Shown here: piece after piece, positions 10,059-18,792 of the stretch
How positions within the stretch are numbered: the stretch's first letter is position 1
Layout of the letters: each line of letters starts with the position of its first letter
Assembly: GCA_024232965.1 (NCBI GenBank)
Contig: JACKQF010000002.1
Span: 186,001-250,000 of the forward strand
Direction of reading: 5' to 3'
DNA length: 64,000 bases
DNA from: Verrucomicrobiaceae bacterium
GTDB lineage: Bacteria > Verrucomicrobiota > Verrucomicrobiia > Verrucomicrobiales > Verrucomicrobiaceae
The notes under the pieces: generated by a model
The model's input: only the letters and a program-made list of their open reading frames with translations
Databases searched by the model: none
What the model was told of the DNA's origin: nothing
Translations under genes and position numbers: made by a program

Positions 10059-10586
10059 CTACGCCTTAAACTCGTCAAGATTCGCTAAAATGAAAACCGC
10101 CAAGCGCTCGCGCGGATCTTCGTCCGATTCGCTGGCCGCAAGGTAACTGCGGCTCAACTCGCGAAGATCGTCCGCCTGTTCGTCAGCCTCTTCATCGTCG
10201 TCGGCATCCAAGTTCAAGAACAAGGCCGCTGCCTCCTTGAAGATCTCAAGGTGATCGTGCGCACCGATGCGTTCCAAGCCCCTCGCCACATCCTCATTGA
10301 GATTGTCTTCGTGAGTCCAGAAGAACTCGCCGAAACCACCCGCAACAAGGTTGTTGTTCAACTCCTGCACGGCATAGACAATCCGCCAGTATTCCGGAAG
10401 CGACTCGAAATAAAGCTGCGCAAAAGGAACGGCGTCTTCATCATCCTCGTCGTCCGCTTCATCCTGCGTAATCAGCGTCCGTGCACTGTCCACCAAACTC
10501 CAGGCCTGATCGCAAAGATCAGCAAAGGGCAATGACTCCGCTTGTTTTTGGCTGAGGTTAAGGATCAACGGCTCGCTGTCGTTCAT
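10059..10586 (-). CDS. DMP19 (DUF4375)-like protein
   Basis: The ATG at 10586 gives a 175-residue acidic protein; the longer reading from 10700 adds an unlikely N-terminus. The central piece LNNNLVAGGFGEFFWTHEDN matches the family pattern of an NGGF-type motif followed by an aromatic pair found in DMP19-like proteins, where it is often carried with immunity-type or SMI1/KNR4-like genes (family knowledge). Two runs of Asp/Glu (around residues 45-55 and 130-140) dominate the composition. No signal peptide, so cytoplasmic. The function is unknown; a DNA-mimic role was proposed for a viral DMP19 because of its acidity, but I cannot claim that here. Confidence 0.6.
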   Translation of the reverse strand: MNDSEPLILNLSQKQAESLPFADLCDQAWSLVDSARTLITQDEADDEDDEDAVPFAQLYFESLPEYWRIVYAVQELNNNLVAGGFGEFFWTHEDNLNEDVARGLERIGAHDHLEIFKEAAALFLNLDADDDEEADEQADDLRELSRSYLAASESDEDPRERLAVFILANLDEFKA

Positions 10587-10711
10587 GGGGAGGATGGGGA
10601 GGATTGGGCTGAATTCAAGTTTGGTGGACGGCTGAGAGTTTATCGAAGGATCACTTCGATGTCCAACGCCCGCCTCAATGTTTCGTTGTCGCCGAAACAA
10701 GCAGGCCTAAC

Positions 10712-11983
10712 CTATTTCGGCAGCTCCGTATTCGCCACGCCCTGCGTCCCTGAGTGAAAGAGGTTGTTTGAGAAGTGCATGCCGCGCGGGGCATTGGCTC
10801 CTGTGGGCAGGACGACGGCGTACTGATAGCGCGGTTCGCCGATGCAGTAAATGACATTGCCCGTCACGACCACGTCCGACAGCGGTGGATCATCGGGCTG
10901 CTGACCCGTATCAAATTTGATCGGAGAGCGTCCATCGCCCCAGATCCAATGCGCATCCCCATGCCCAAAGTCAGAGATGATGTTGTTCGCGATGATGGAG
11001 CCGCCGTCAAAGTTGTCCGCATTCGCCGCCGCACCGGGCATGAGGCCAATCGCCCAAAGCGAATTGCGCACAAATTGATTGCCGGTGATCATCACATTGC
11101 GAGATCCGTGCATCGCCTTCATACCCATGAACGAGTTCGTGATGATGTTATTGGAAACAATGACGTGATCGCAGTGCAGGTCGATTCCCTGCGCGGCATT
11201 TTCGATGTGATTGCCCAAGATCCGTGTGAAATCGCTGACCATGGGTGCGGTGACGATGATGCCAGAACCCTGCTGCCAATTGTCCACATAATTGGCGTCC
11301 CAGGTTTGTTGATTCACGATGCTGCCCTTCTGCGGATTCTTTTTCACGAAGTCACCCAGCTTGTGCTTGGCCTTCATCTCGGGCGTCGGCAGAAGGTTCT
11401 GCTCAACGACGCGATTGCCCTCAATCAAGGTGCCTGTGCAATAGCTGACGCTGATCCCAGTTCCGTCCGTGCAGTTGAAGGCGTAGCCATAGCCTTCGCT
11501 CTTCGTCCGATCATCAATCGTCACACGCATGTAGTTTTGCACCAAGCAGTGACTGATCCGGCAGTTCTGACTCTCGCGCAGCAGAATGGCGCCCGCGCGC
11601 GTTTGGTTATCGATCACCCGCACATTGTCGATCACCAAATCGCGGCACTTGATAGCGATGATGCCCTCGTGATTCGTTTCCTGGGCACCGGCTTTCCTCG
11701 TCAACGTCAAGCCAGACACCTCGGATGAAGCTGTGTCCTCGATCTCGATGATCGGCTGATCGACTTTCTCCTGAATGATCTTCCCCGGCCCAAACAAACC
11801 GGAACCATCCCCACGAATGCGGATCTTCTCTTGAATCACGTAGTCACCTGCCGGAACAAAAACGAGCTTCCCAGGATTGGCATCCAACGCGGCCTGGATC
11901 GTTGGATAGGCGGAGACATCCGGACCTGCGGCGGCTCGACCAAGGGCGATGCTGGCGATGAGAAAGACGAAACATAGACGCAT
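10712..11983 (-). CDS. Secreted right-handed parallel beta-helix protein
   Basis: A signal peptide (MRLCFVFLIASIALGRAAA) opens the 423-residue protein. The next segment, YPTIQAALDANPGKLVFVPAG, is the typical entry of pectate-lyase-3/NosD-like beta-helices. After it come repeated coils with the rhythm xxNxIxxNxxxGI, for example ILGNHIENAAQGIDL, VSNNIITNSFMGM and ITGNQFVRNSLWAI, the hallmark of right-handed beta-helix turns. Such proteins bind or cleave acidic polysaccharides. No catalytic set of Asp/Lys/Arg can be assigned by eye, so lyase, epimerase or plain binding protein are all open. It lies among sulfatase and PQQ genes, consistent with polysaccharide use. Confidence 0.75.
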   Translation of the reverse strand: MRLCFVFLIASIALGRAAAGPDVSAYPTIQAALDANPGKLVFVPAGDYVIQEKIRIRGDGSGLFGPGKIIQEKVDQPIIEIEDTASSEVSGLTLTRKAGAQETNHEGIIAIKCRDLVIDNVRVIDNQTRAGAILLRESQNCRISHCLVQNYMRVTIDDRTKSEGYGYAFNCTDGTGISVSYCTGTLIEGNRVVEQNLLPTPEMKAKHKLGDFVKKNPQKGSIVNQQTWDANYVDNWQQGSGIIVTAPMVSDFTRILGNHIENAAQGIDLHCDHVIVSNNIITNSFMGMKAMHGSRNVMITGNQFVRNSLWAIGLMPGAAANADNFDGGSIIANNIISDFGHGDAHWIWGDGRSPIKFDTGQQPDDPPLSDVVVTGNVIYCIGEPRYQYAVVLPTGANAPRGMHFSNNLFHSGTQGVANTELPK

Positions 11984-12064
11984 TCAAGAGCAAACGAAAC
12001 GAGGCAGGTGTTCTTCCTCGCATCACCATTGCGCGAACGATTTTGCCTGCGCGCCACCCAGAAG

Positions 12065-15000
12065 TCAGTCCTTCGTCGGATCGGCCTGACCTTCGACATT
12101 GGGGCGCGACTTCGGTTCCCACTTGGCAGCCTCCGGCAAATGGAACAGCGCAAAGCTGGTGAGGAAGGGATAGTTGCACACGCACCCATGCGCAAAGTTC
12201 GGCGCATTGAGAATGCCGCCCGCTGGGATCATGCTGTTGGTGCAGCCACTGCGCGTGCAAGAAAAATAGTTCCGCTGTTCCGAATCCAAATCGATGTAGG
12301 CCGCGATCGCACTGCGGAAGGTCAACAAGGCATCGCTCCCCACCACGCGATTGCAACCCGTGCCACGCACCCCGATCTGCTGCGGACCTGCGGGCGCGCC
12401 CGTGCGGAGGTCGGCGATTTTTCCATCCCCGAAAATGACCAGTTCGCCGGTGACTGTGGGCGACTCAAAGCGCACCAAATCGGTCAACCGCGCCCCACTA
12501 TCCTGCTGCCACAACAACTTTCCCTTCCCTGCCTCAAAGGCGAAGTACTCATGCCGATCCATCACGGCGATCACCACATCCTGCTTCGCCGAATAAACGA
12601 GCTTTGGCTTCAGGGGATTGTCGAGGAAGACCCCGCTCCACGTCGGGCGGCCCACACTTGCATCGGATTGATCGGGGCGTTTCTGCGCCACCAACGGCAT
12701 CTTCCAAAGCGTGGCACCATCCGCTTGATTCAGCACCACCAACTCTGTCTCAAACGCCGCCACCGCCTCGCTTTTCCGACTGCGATCCGCGCTGTAATCA
12801 ACGACATAGACTCTCCCCGCACCAAGCGCGAACGCGACGCTCTCCATCGCTCCTTCGCGCTTCCATCGGACCGCACCCGTCTCACGATCCAAGGCCAGCA
12901 AATTCCTGCCCGTTGCGACGAAAAGGGTGCTGCCAGCGATCCGCGCTTCGTCCCATTGAGCGTCGCCACCGGTCGCGATTTCACCGAGCTTCTTCCCGCT
13001 CGCGGCATCATAAATCTGCGCATCCTTTTCGCGCAAAAGATACAGCCGGTCCGGCGTGGCGATGACATTCTGATCGGTGGGTCTAGAGAAGGTGCGGTGA
13101 TCCAGGAGCCTGCGGTCCGCCTTCTCGTAAGCGGGCACTTTCACCTTCCACAAATGCCGCCCCGTGTAGGCATCGACCGCGTGCGCCTCATCCGCCGCCA
13201 GCAGGAAGATCCGCCCTGCTGCCAGCGTGGGATAGGGATTGCGATTGTGGTGAAACTCAAACTCCGGCGAAAACAATCGATCAATCGTCCCGCTGTACCA
13301 GAGCAGCCCAAAGGGCGGCACGGCCAGTTGATCTGAAGAGGCAAAGCTATCTCCCGCGTTCGCCGCCTCATGCGTCCACTCGTCCGCACCTTTCGGGGTC
13401 GCGGTGCGATGAATGACCGTTGTCTTCCGATCCTCATCAAAAGCAAATCCGCCCAAAGTCGTCGCATAAGCCTCCGCTTCATCCCGCAGTTTCGGACGCA
13501 TGATCAACCACGCTTGCCCTGTAAAGGGCCGCATCGCGTCCAATGCGGCATGAGTCCAGGCGAACGCAGGTTGGCCGAGGGCGTTAAAATTCTCGGACAT
13601 CACCAACTCCGCAAAGTAGGGTGGCAAATGCAGCGCTGGCATGGACGCATGAAGCACATGGACACGAGCCCCATACAACCCCTCAGATCGCAACGCATCT
13701 CGTGCTTCCGCAGCTAAGGCCTCGCCAGGCTCGACCACAATCACGTTCAGCTTCGTGATGCGCGCAATCTCGCGCGGCAAGGCACCCGTGTTCCAGCCAA
13801 AGACCAATGCATAACCGCCACTGGGGCGTGGGTTCAGGTCCTTGATCATTAGCCACACTCGACGCTTCCAGACAGCGTCAGGGACACTCGCTTTTGGCTC
13901 TGCCGTCAAAACCGCTGCCCGCGCCTGCCCCTCGCCAAAGCACAGCATCTGACCTGCATCCGTCATGACGATGAGATGCCCCCGCGCAGCGATCATGCTC
14001 ACGGGCAATCCCTTGACAGCGGCTTCCCAAACGATGGCAGGCTTTCCACCCTTCTGCGGCGGCGGCGCGATGGCCGCGACCTTCCCTGGAGCGGCCGCAT
14101 AGACGCGATCACCCGCAACGAGACGTACCGTCAAGTTGGTATCCAGCTGCCACAGCGGTTCAAGGTTCAGTTTGCGAGTGAACTCCGACGGATTCTTTTT
14201 GATCCAGCCCTTGGCATAGTCGATCTGCCAACTGGCAGATGTCAGATCATAAGCGGTGATGCGGTCATACAACGGCGCACGAACATGGGTGTGACCGCGT
14301 TCGACTTGCACCTCCGCTGGCGTCTGAAATTCGTTGCGGATCATCATCGTTGCAGTGAAGACCGGCGGCGTCACATCACCGATTTCATGCCGAGTCGCGA
14401 TCAACGGCACCTGCACAGGAGGATGCGCTTTCACTGATGCCTCTTGGTTTGGGCGTAGCGGGCGGCGGTCACTTGGGAACATCGAGATCGCCGGTTTCCT
14501 CGGGTCAAACAGGACCATGCGCTCCCCATCCACGTTCTTCACGCGAACCACTTTATCCGCGATCAGTTGCTCGGCCCAGGCCACGTCTTTGCCACACAGC
14601 GCTGCGAAATCATCAACCTTCAGCGGCCCTGTCGGCAGGTTTTCCAACAGTGTATCACTGGCGGCATACAGCGATCCTCCTTGGAACCAAAACTGCTTGT
14701 TCGAACTCATCGCCCAAGCACCGCGTGGTGACTCGCTGCCCTTCGCGTAAAACGAGTTGTAAGGTTGCAACTTCCCGGTGGCCGGATCCAAGAACGCTGC
14801 GATGGCACGCCCGCTAGCCATCGCCAATTTGTCGCCAATGATCGCCATGTAACCATGTGGCGGCAGCCCGAGATCCGCCATGCGGCCGTGTTCTTCCAAT
14901 CCGTCATCAATCTGCGCGATCTCCCCATTGAGCCACTTCACCGCGCCCGTTTCCGCATCCACTGCCAGCGCCCAGATCCCTTCCGCAGGCCAAAGACCGC

Positions 15001-15550
15001 AGCCAAAATACACCACCCCATCCTTCAGCACCGCGCCACCGCGCGCAGGCCAGCGCGAGCACATTCGGCCATTGACCAGCATCCGATAGTCCGCCCGATT
15101 TTCCGGTGCACCGCGCGTCTTCCAGTGCAACTCCCCCGTGCTCGAATTCAGGCAATAAAGAAAGCCATCGTCTGCGACAAAGAACAGTTTTTCACCCTCC
15201 ACGACCGGAGCAAATCGCACGGGGGCCTCCGCGATGAAGTGCCACTTTTCCTCGCCCGAAGCTAGGTCGTAGGCCGTTACCGAGTCCGTCACATTGGAAG
15301 GCACAAAAAGTAAACCGTCGACCGAAACAGGCTCATAGGTTTGGTCCGCACAGAGTCGAAAGTGATAATCAAAGGCAGGATCCGGCTGGCCCAAATCGCG
15401 CGACCATTGCAGGGTCAACTCCTGCGGCAGCGCCACTTCCGTCGCGCCCGATCGCATCGCATCATGCCGCCACATCGGCCAGTCCGCAGGATCCGCCGCC
15501 TGGATGGCGACATGAACGAAGGTGGAGAACAGAAGAAGCGGACGAAGCAT
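12065..15550 (-). CDS. PQQ-type beta-propeller protein with inserted methyltransferase-like domain
   Basis: The start at 15550 gives a signal peptide, MLRPLLLFSTFVHVAIQA, followed by DWPMWRHDAMRSG, the usual opening of quinoprotein-like propellers. The 1161-residue product has one set of WD-like PQQ blades (about 30-540, for example YDLASGEEKWHF and YCLNSSTGELHWK), then about 575-690 a Rossmann-type stretch with GGYALVFGWNTGALPREIA and VIVVEPGEALAAEAR resembling a SAM methyltransferase, then a second propeller (about 700-1090; VDAYTGRHLWKV, YDAASGKKLGEI). The end has a Cys cluster (CTRSGC, GCVCNY) around PAGGILNAPN, a conserved tail in such proteins. Whether PQQ or SAM is bound is not known. 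It appears to be transcribed with the PQQ and sulfatase genes upstream. Confidence 0.75.
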   Translation of the reverse strand: MLRPLLLFSTFVHVAIQAADPADWPMWRHDAMRSGATEVALPQELTLQWSRDLGQPDPAFDYHFRLCADQTYEPVSVDGLLFVPSNVTDSVTAYDLASGEEKWHFIAEAPVRFAPVVEGEKLFFVADDGFLYCLNSSTGELHWKTRGAPENRADYRMLVNGRMCSRWPARGGAVLKDGVVYFGCGLWPAEGIWALAVDAETGAVKWLNGEIAQIDDGLEEHGRMADLGLPPHGYMAIIGDKLAMASGRAIAAFLDPATGKLQPYNSFYAKGSESPRGAWAMSSNKQFWFQGGSLYAASDTLLENLPTGPLKVDDFAALCGKDVAWAEQLIADKVVRVKNVDGERMVLFDPRKPAISMFPSDRRPLRPNQEASVKAHPPVQVPLIATRHEIGDVTPPVFTATMMIRNEFQTPAEVQVERGHTHVRAPLYDRITAYDLTSASWQIDYAKGWIKKNPSEFTRKLNLEPLWQLDTNLTVRLVAGDRVYAAAPGKVAAIAPPPQKGGKPAIVWEAAVKGLPVSMIAARGHLIVMTDAGQMLCFGEGQARAAVLTAEPKASVPDAVWKRRVWLMIKDLNPRPSGGYALVFGWNTGALPREIARITKLNVIVVEPGEALAAEARDALRSEGLYGARVHVLHASMPALHLPPYFAELVMSENFNALGQPAFAWTHAALDAMRPFTGQAWLIMRPKLRDEAEAYATTLGGFAFDEDRKTTVIHRTATPKGADEWTHEAANAGDSFASSDQLAVPPFGLLWYSGTIDRLFSPEFEFHHNRNPYPTLAAGRIFLLAADEAHAVDAYTGRHLWKVKVPAYEKADRRLLDHRTFSRPTDQNVIATPDRLYLLREKDAQIYDAASGKKLGEIATGGDAQWDEARIAGSTLFVATGRNLLALDRETGAVRWKREGAMESVAFALGAGRVYVVDYSADRSRKSEAVAAFETELVVLNQADGATLWKMPLVAQKRPDQSDASVGRPTWSGVFLDNPLKPKLVYSAKQDVVIAVMDRHEYFAFEAGKGKLLWQQDSGARLTDLVRFESPTVTGELVIFGDGKIADLRTGAPAGPQQIGVRGTGCNRVVGSDALLTFRSAIAAYIDLDSEQRNYFSCTRSGCTNSMIPAGGILNAPNFAHGCVCNYPFLTSFALFHLPEAAKWEPKSRPNVEGQADPTKD

Positions 15551-15644
15551 GGAGAAAGTAACGCCGCGCAGCCTCCGAGTTGTCAATTCCTATCCACTGG
15601 CAGAGGGCGATGAAACCGCAGGATGGAACAGCAAGGATGACTTT

Positions 15645-16895
15645 TCAGGGAGGACTCCATTTCCAGGCCGTCACACCCTTCAGATCACGAATGAAAACTT
15701 GATCCCCTGAGATGGCGAGATGCGCCCAGGATTCAGACTCGGTCACTTTAGCACGATCGATCAGGTTCCATCCTTCGCGGGTAGGTTGGAAGAGGAGCAA
15801 CTCCCCCTTTTGATCGAGAGCGAGCACCTTTTTCCCGTCCGTGACCATGCTCCAGTATTTGCCGAATTTGTCCTTCACTTCCCACAGCTTTGAGCCCTTG
15901 GCCAGATCCACCGCGATCAGGCGCTGTTCGCGTGTCAACTCGTAGGCGACACCGTCCATCACGACGGGAGAAGTCATGTAGCCCTGCTCCTGAAGCGACC
16001 AGCGCTCGCGAACGGCGGCCCCGTCGCCCTGCGCCACGATTTCAAAGAGCGTCGTGGTGCCCCCGTAGGTGCTGGTGAAGACGCCGCCGTTGTATACCGT
16101 GGGCGTGAGAATGTTCATGCCTCGAAAGGCCTTCACCTCCTGCGACCAAAGTTCTTGACCCTCTTCAAGGCTCACACCAGCGAGGCTTGTGCGCGTCTGC
16201 ACGACCAGTTGCCGCTTCCCTCCCAGCGTGGCAATGACCGGAGACGCGAAGGCACTGCCTGACATGCCGCCCGAATCCGTCAAGGTGCGCCACAGCAGCT
16301 TGCCCGTCTTTTTGTCCAGCTTGCAGGTGCCAGCCCCCGCCTGCACATAGACCGCGCCGCCATCCAGCAAGGGCGACGAGGCAAACCCGAAGGCAGGTTC
16401 CGGTGTCTTCAACTCCGCGACAAAATCAAACCGCCACAACTCCTCCCCGGTGGCGACGTTCAGACAGACCAAAACATCCCGCATCCCCGCCACATAGAGC
16501 CGCTCGCCATCGCAGGCAGGAGTGGCGCGGATCCAGTCGCCATTGGCCTTGGCAAAGAATGGCACGTTCATCGCACCGGGCCACGAGGCCCGCCAGATCT
16601 CCTTGCCAGTCTGCCTGTCCAAGGCGCGCACGACTTCCGTCTCGCGATTCTCCGTTTCGGTGGTGAAGACCCGGTCTCCCATCACCACAGGACCAGAATA
16701 GCCCGGCCCCTGTTCAACCCTCCAAAGTTGGGTCAGCTCCTTACCACTCAGCGACGAGGGAAAGGAAGTCCCCTCAATCTTCCCGTCACGACTTGGACCG
16801 CGCCACTGTGGCCAATCGGCCGAATTGCCGTCCGGGCACACAGCCATGAGGAAACCAACAATCAGAACTGACCTGCAACGGATGGAATGCTTCAC
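15645..16895 (-). CDS. Secreted PQQ-binding-like beta-propeller protein
   Basis: The 416-residue product starts with a signal peptide ending around PDGNSA and then DWPQWRGPSRDG, a signature of single-propeller quinoprotein-like proteins in Verrucomicrobia and Planctomycetes. Blade motifs are clear: ALDRQTGKEIWRA, CLNVATGEELWRF, KLDKKTGKLLWRT and AVDLAKGSKLWEV. No haem-binding CxxCH and no Asp/Glu active-site set of true PQQ alcohol dehydrogenases can be seen, so it may be a non-enzymatic propeller (BamB-like) rather than a dehydrogenase. It sits downstream of the sulfatase on the same strand, with an 82-bp gap containing a hairpin. Confidence 0.75.
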   Translation of the reverse strand: MKHSIRCRSVLIVGFLMAVCPDGNSADWPQWRGPSRDGKIEGTSFPSSLSGKELTQLWRVEQGPGYSGPVVMGDRVFTTETENRETEVVRALDRQTGKEIWRASWPGAMNVPFFAKANGDWIRATPACDGERLYVAGMRDVLVCLNVATGEELWRFDFVAELKTPEPAFGFASSPLLDGGAVYVQAGAGTCKLDKKTGKLLWRTLTDSGGMSGSAFASPVIATLGGKRQLVVQTRTSLAGVSLEEGQELWSQEVKAFRGMNILTPTVYNGGVFTSTYGGTTTLFEIVAQGDGAAVRERWSLQEQGYMTSPVVMDGVAYELTREQRLIAVDLAKGSKLWEVKDKFGKYWSMVTDGKKVLALDQKGELLLFQPTREGWNLIDRAKVTESESWAHLAISGDQVFIRDLKGVTAWKWSPP

Positions 16896-16919
16896 AGGGC
16901 CATCTTACGCTCGGTAACA

Positions 16920-16941
16920 AGCGATGGATGTTGCCATCGCT
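16920..16941. terminator. Intergenic hairpin after the sulfatase gene
   Basis: A perfect 8-bp inverted repeat, AGCGATGG at 16920-16927 and CCATCGCT at 16934-16941, flanks a 6-base loop between the sulfatase and the downstream PQQ gene. It has no clear T-run on either side. It could be a weak terminator or an mRNA-stabilising stem between the two cistrons. Confidence 0.3.
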
Positions 16942-16977
16942 GCTGGGGAGATCTCGCCAGCTACTCACCGGCCAAAT

Positions 16978-18762
16978 CTATAGCCGCTTCAGGCGGACGT
17001 GCTTGAAGTCCATCACTTGGGTTCCCGGTTTGGACTCCGCTTCTAACGTCAAAGTAATTGGGCCTTTCCCCAAACTCAGCGTTCCGAACGTCAGCCTAGC
17101 CCACTCGCGATTGCGGTAGCGAGCTTTGCCGGCTTCATCGCGGTGTGGCAGCGGAATGTCTTTGATGGGGGCGGCGGCTACGGTGGCCTCCAGGGACTTT
17201 TCACCAGCGCTCAGCCGCACCTTCGAGCCTGCGTCTTCGGCTGGGCAATCGTAGGCGATTTCGACTTCGTATTCGCCGGCGTTCACGACGTCGAGTTCAA
17301 ACCAAAGTTTACCCTCAACATCCGTCCAACCCGTCAGCCAATCGTTCGCGAAGCCAGGGCCAGAGGCGAACTGCATGGCACCGCCGTAGTAGGCCTGCGG
17401 AGCGTGAATTTCGACGGGATTTTCTTCGGCGTGACCGACAGGAATCGGAAAGCGCTGCAGCCCCTCGCTAGAGATATCCGCAAACCAGGCATCGTAGCGC
17501 GCGGCGAGATCCTTGACGATGTCTGGATGGTCCTTGGCGATGTCGTTCTTTTCGCCCTCATCGGCAATCATGTCGTAGAGCTGCCACGCGGTGGCGCTGT
17601 CGTCATTCGCCTTCGCCTTGGATCCCCCCGCAGGCCCTTTGATCTCGCGCACCAGACGATACTGCTGGGTGCGGACAGCACCGGGATACTTGTTGGTTTC
17701 ATCAATGGGGTTGTGCGTGAACAGCGTGCGCTCTGGCCAGGCATCGCCTTTGCCTTCCAGCAGTGGGCGCAAGGTCACTCCATCGAGTTTCGGCCCAGCG
17801 GGCGCAGTAACGCCGCAGAGATCCATCAGCGTCGGATAGAGGTCGATGTGGGAAACGATGGGGCTGGCGACATGCGGCTGCCACTTCGCCGCAGGCCATC
17901 GCATGAAGAGCGGCACGCGACTCCCGCCTTCGTGGACACTGACCTTGCCCCCACGCATCCCCGCATTGTAAATCTTCACGCCCGCAGTGCCGCCATTGTC
18001 GGTGAGAAAGAGGACGATGGTGTTGTCCGCTAATTTGAGTTCATCCAGTTGCGCCAGCAGGCGACCGACGTTGTCATCGATGTTTTCGCACATGCCATAA
18101 AAGGCGGCCACGTTGTCCTCGAAGCCCTTGGCCTTGAACTTGTCGAAGTACTTGTCCGGCACCTGATAGGGTGAATGCGGCGCATTGTAGGCGAGATAGC
18201 AAAAGAAGGGCTGTGCCTTGTGGGTATCAATGAACTTCATCGCTTCATCCGTGAGGACATCCGTGATGTAACCCTTGGTGGGTTCCGGCACGGAACCACG
18301 CAGGAGCTCTGGATCGAAGTAGTTGTTCCAGTGCCCATTGTGAAACCCAAAGAACAGCTCAAAGCCCTGCCCCGGTGGGGTGAATGGATACTGTTCGCCA
18401 TTGTGCCATTTGCCAATGCACGCAGTGCGATAGCCACTGCTCTTGAGAGCCTCTGCCATCGTGATCTCTGAAGGTCGCATCGCCTCGCGATTGTGGGTGA
18501 CCCCATGACAACCGGTGCGCAGCGACCAACGACCCGTCATCAATGAGGAGCGTGTTGGCGCACAGAAGGAGTTCACATAGAAGCGATCAAATCGCACGCC
18601 TTCCCGCCCAAGTTTATCGATGTTCGGCGTCTGTAGGTGCTCGTTACCGTTGATTGAAAAATCGCCAAACCCTTGATCATCCGTGACGATGAGCAGGACA
18701 TTGGGCTGGGAGGCAAAGACTGAAGCGCTGAGAGCGACGAGACAAAGCAGGGAACGAAGCAT
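16978..18762 (-). CDS. Secreted sulfatase (formylglycine, type I)
   Basis: Start at 18762 gives a signal peptide, MLRSLLCLVALSASVFA. Residues NVLLIVTDDQGFGD (21-34) supply the two metal-binding Asp residues, and SFCAPTRSSLMTGR holds the C-x-P-x-R sequence with Cys67 to be converted to formylglycine by a sulfatase-maturating enzyme. The Thr in CAPTR replaces the commoner Ser but fits the pattern. A second metal site, LTDNGG, is present near residue 255. Residues about 460-594 are an additional beta-rich domain with FELDVVNAGEYEVEI, as in carbohydrate-binding modules of arylsulfatases. It likely desulfates a polysaccharide in the periplasm. The neighbours (PQQ proteins, Nramp-like transporter) do not identify the substrate. 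Confidence 0.9.
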   Translation of the reverse strand: MLRSLLCLVALSASVFASQPNVLLIVTDDQGFGDFSINGNEHLQTPNIDKLGREGVRFDRFYVNSFCAPTRSSLMTGRWSLRTGCHGVTHNREAMRPSEITMAEALKSSGYRTACIGKWHNGEQYPFTPPGQGFELFFGFHNGHWNNYFDPELLRGSVPEPTKGYITDVLTDEAMKFIDTHKAQPFFCYLAYNAPHSPYQVPDKYFDKFKAKGFEDNVAAFYGMCENIDDNVGRLLAQLDELKLADNTIVLFLTDNGGTAGVKIYNAGMRGGKVSVHEGGSRVPLFMRWPAAKWQPHVASPIVSHIDLYPTLMDLCGVTAPAGPKLDGVTLRPLLEGKGDAWPERTLFTHNPIDETNKYPGAVRTQQYRLVREIKGPAGGSKAKANDDSATAWQLYDMIADEGEKNDIAKDHPDIVKDLAARYDAWFADISSEGLQRFPIPVGHAEENPVEIHAPQAYYGGAMQFASGPGFANDWLTGWTDVEGKLWFELDVVNAGEYEVEIAYDCPAEDAGSKVRLSAGEKSLEATVAAAPIKDIPLPHRDEAGKARYRNREWARLTFGTLSLGKGPITLTLEAESKPGTQVMDFKHVRLKRL

Positions 18763-18792
18763 GACCAAAAGAACGATGCCATGCAGCAAATG

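Noticed and set aside
12008..13336. 442-codon plus-strand frame opposite the propeller protein
   Set aside because: Antisense to clear PQQ blade repeats; no start signal or domain.
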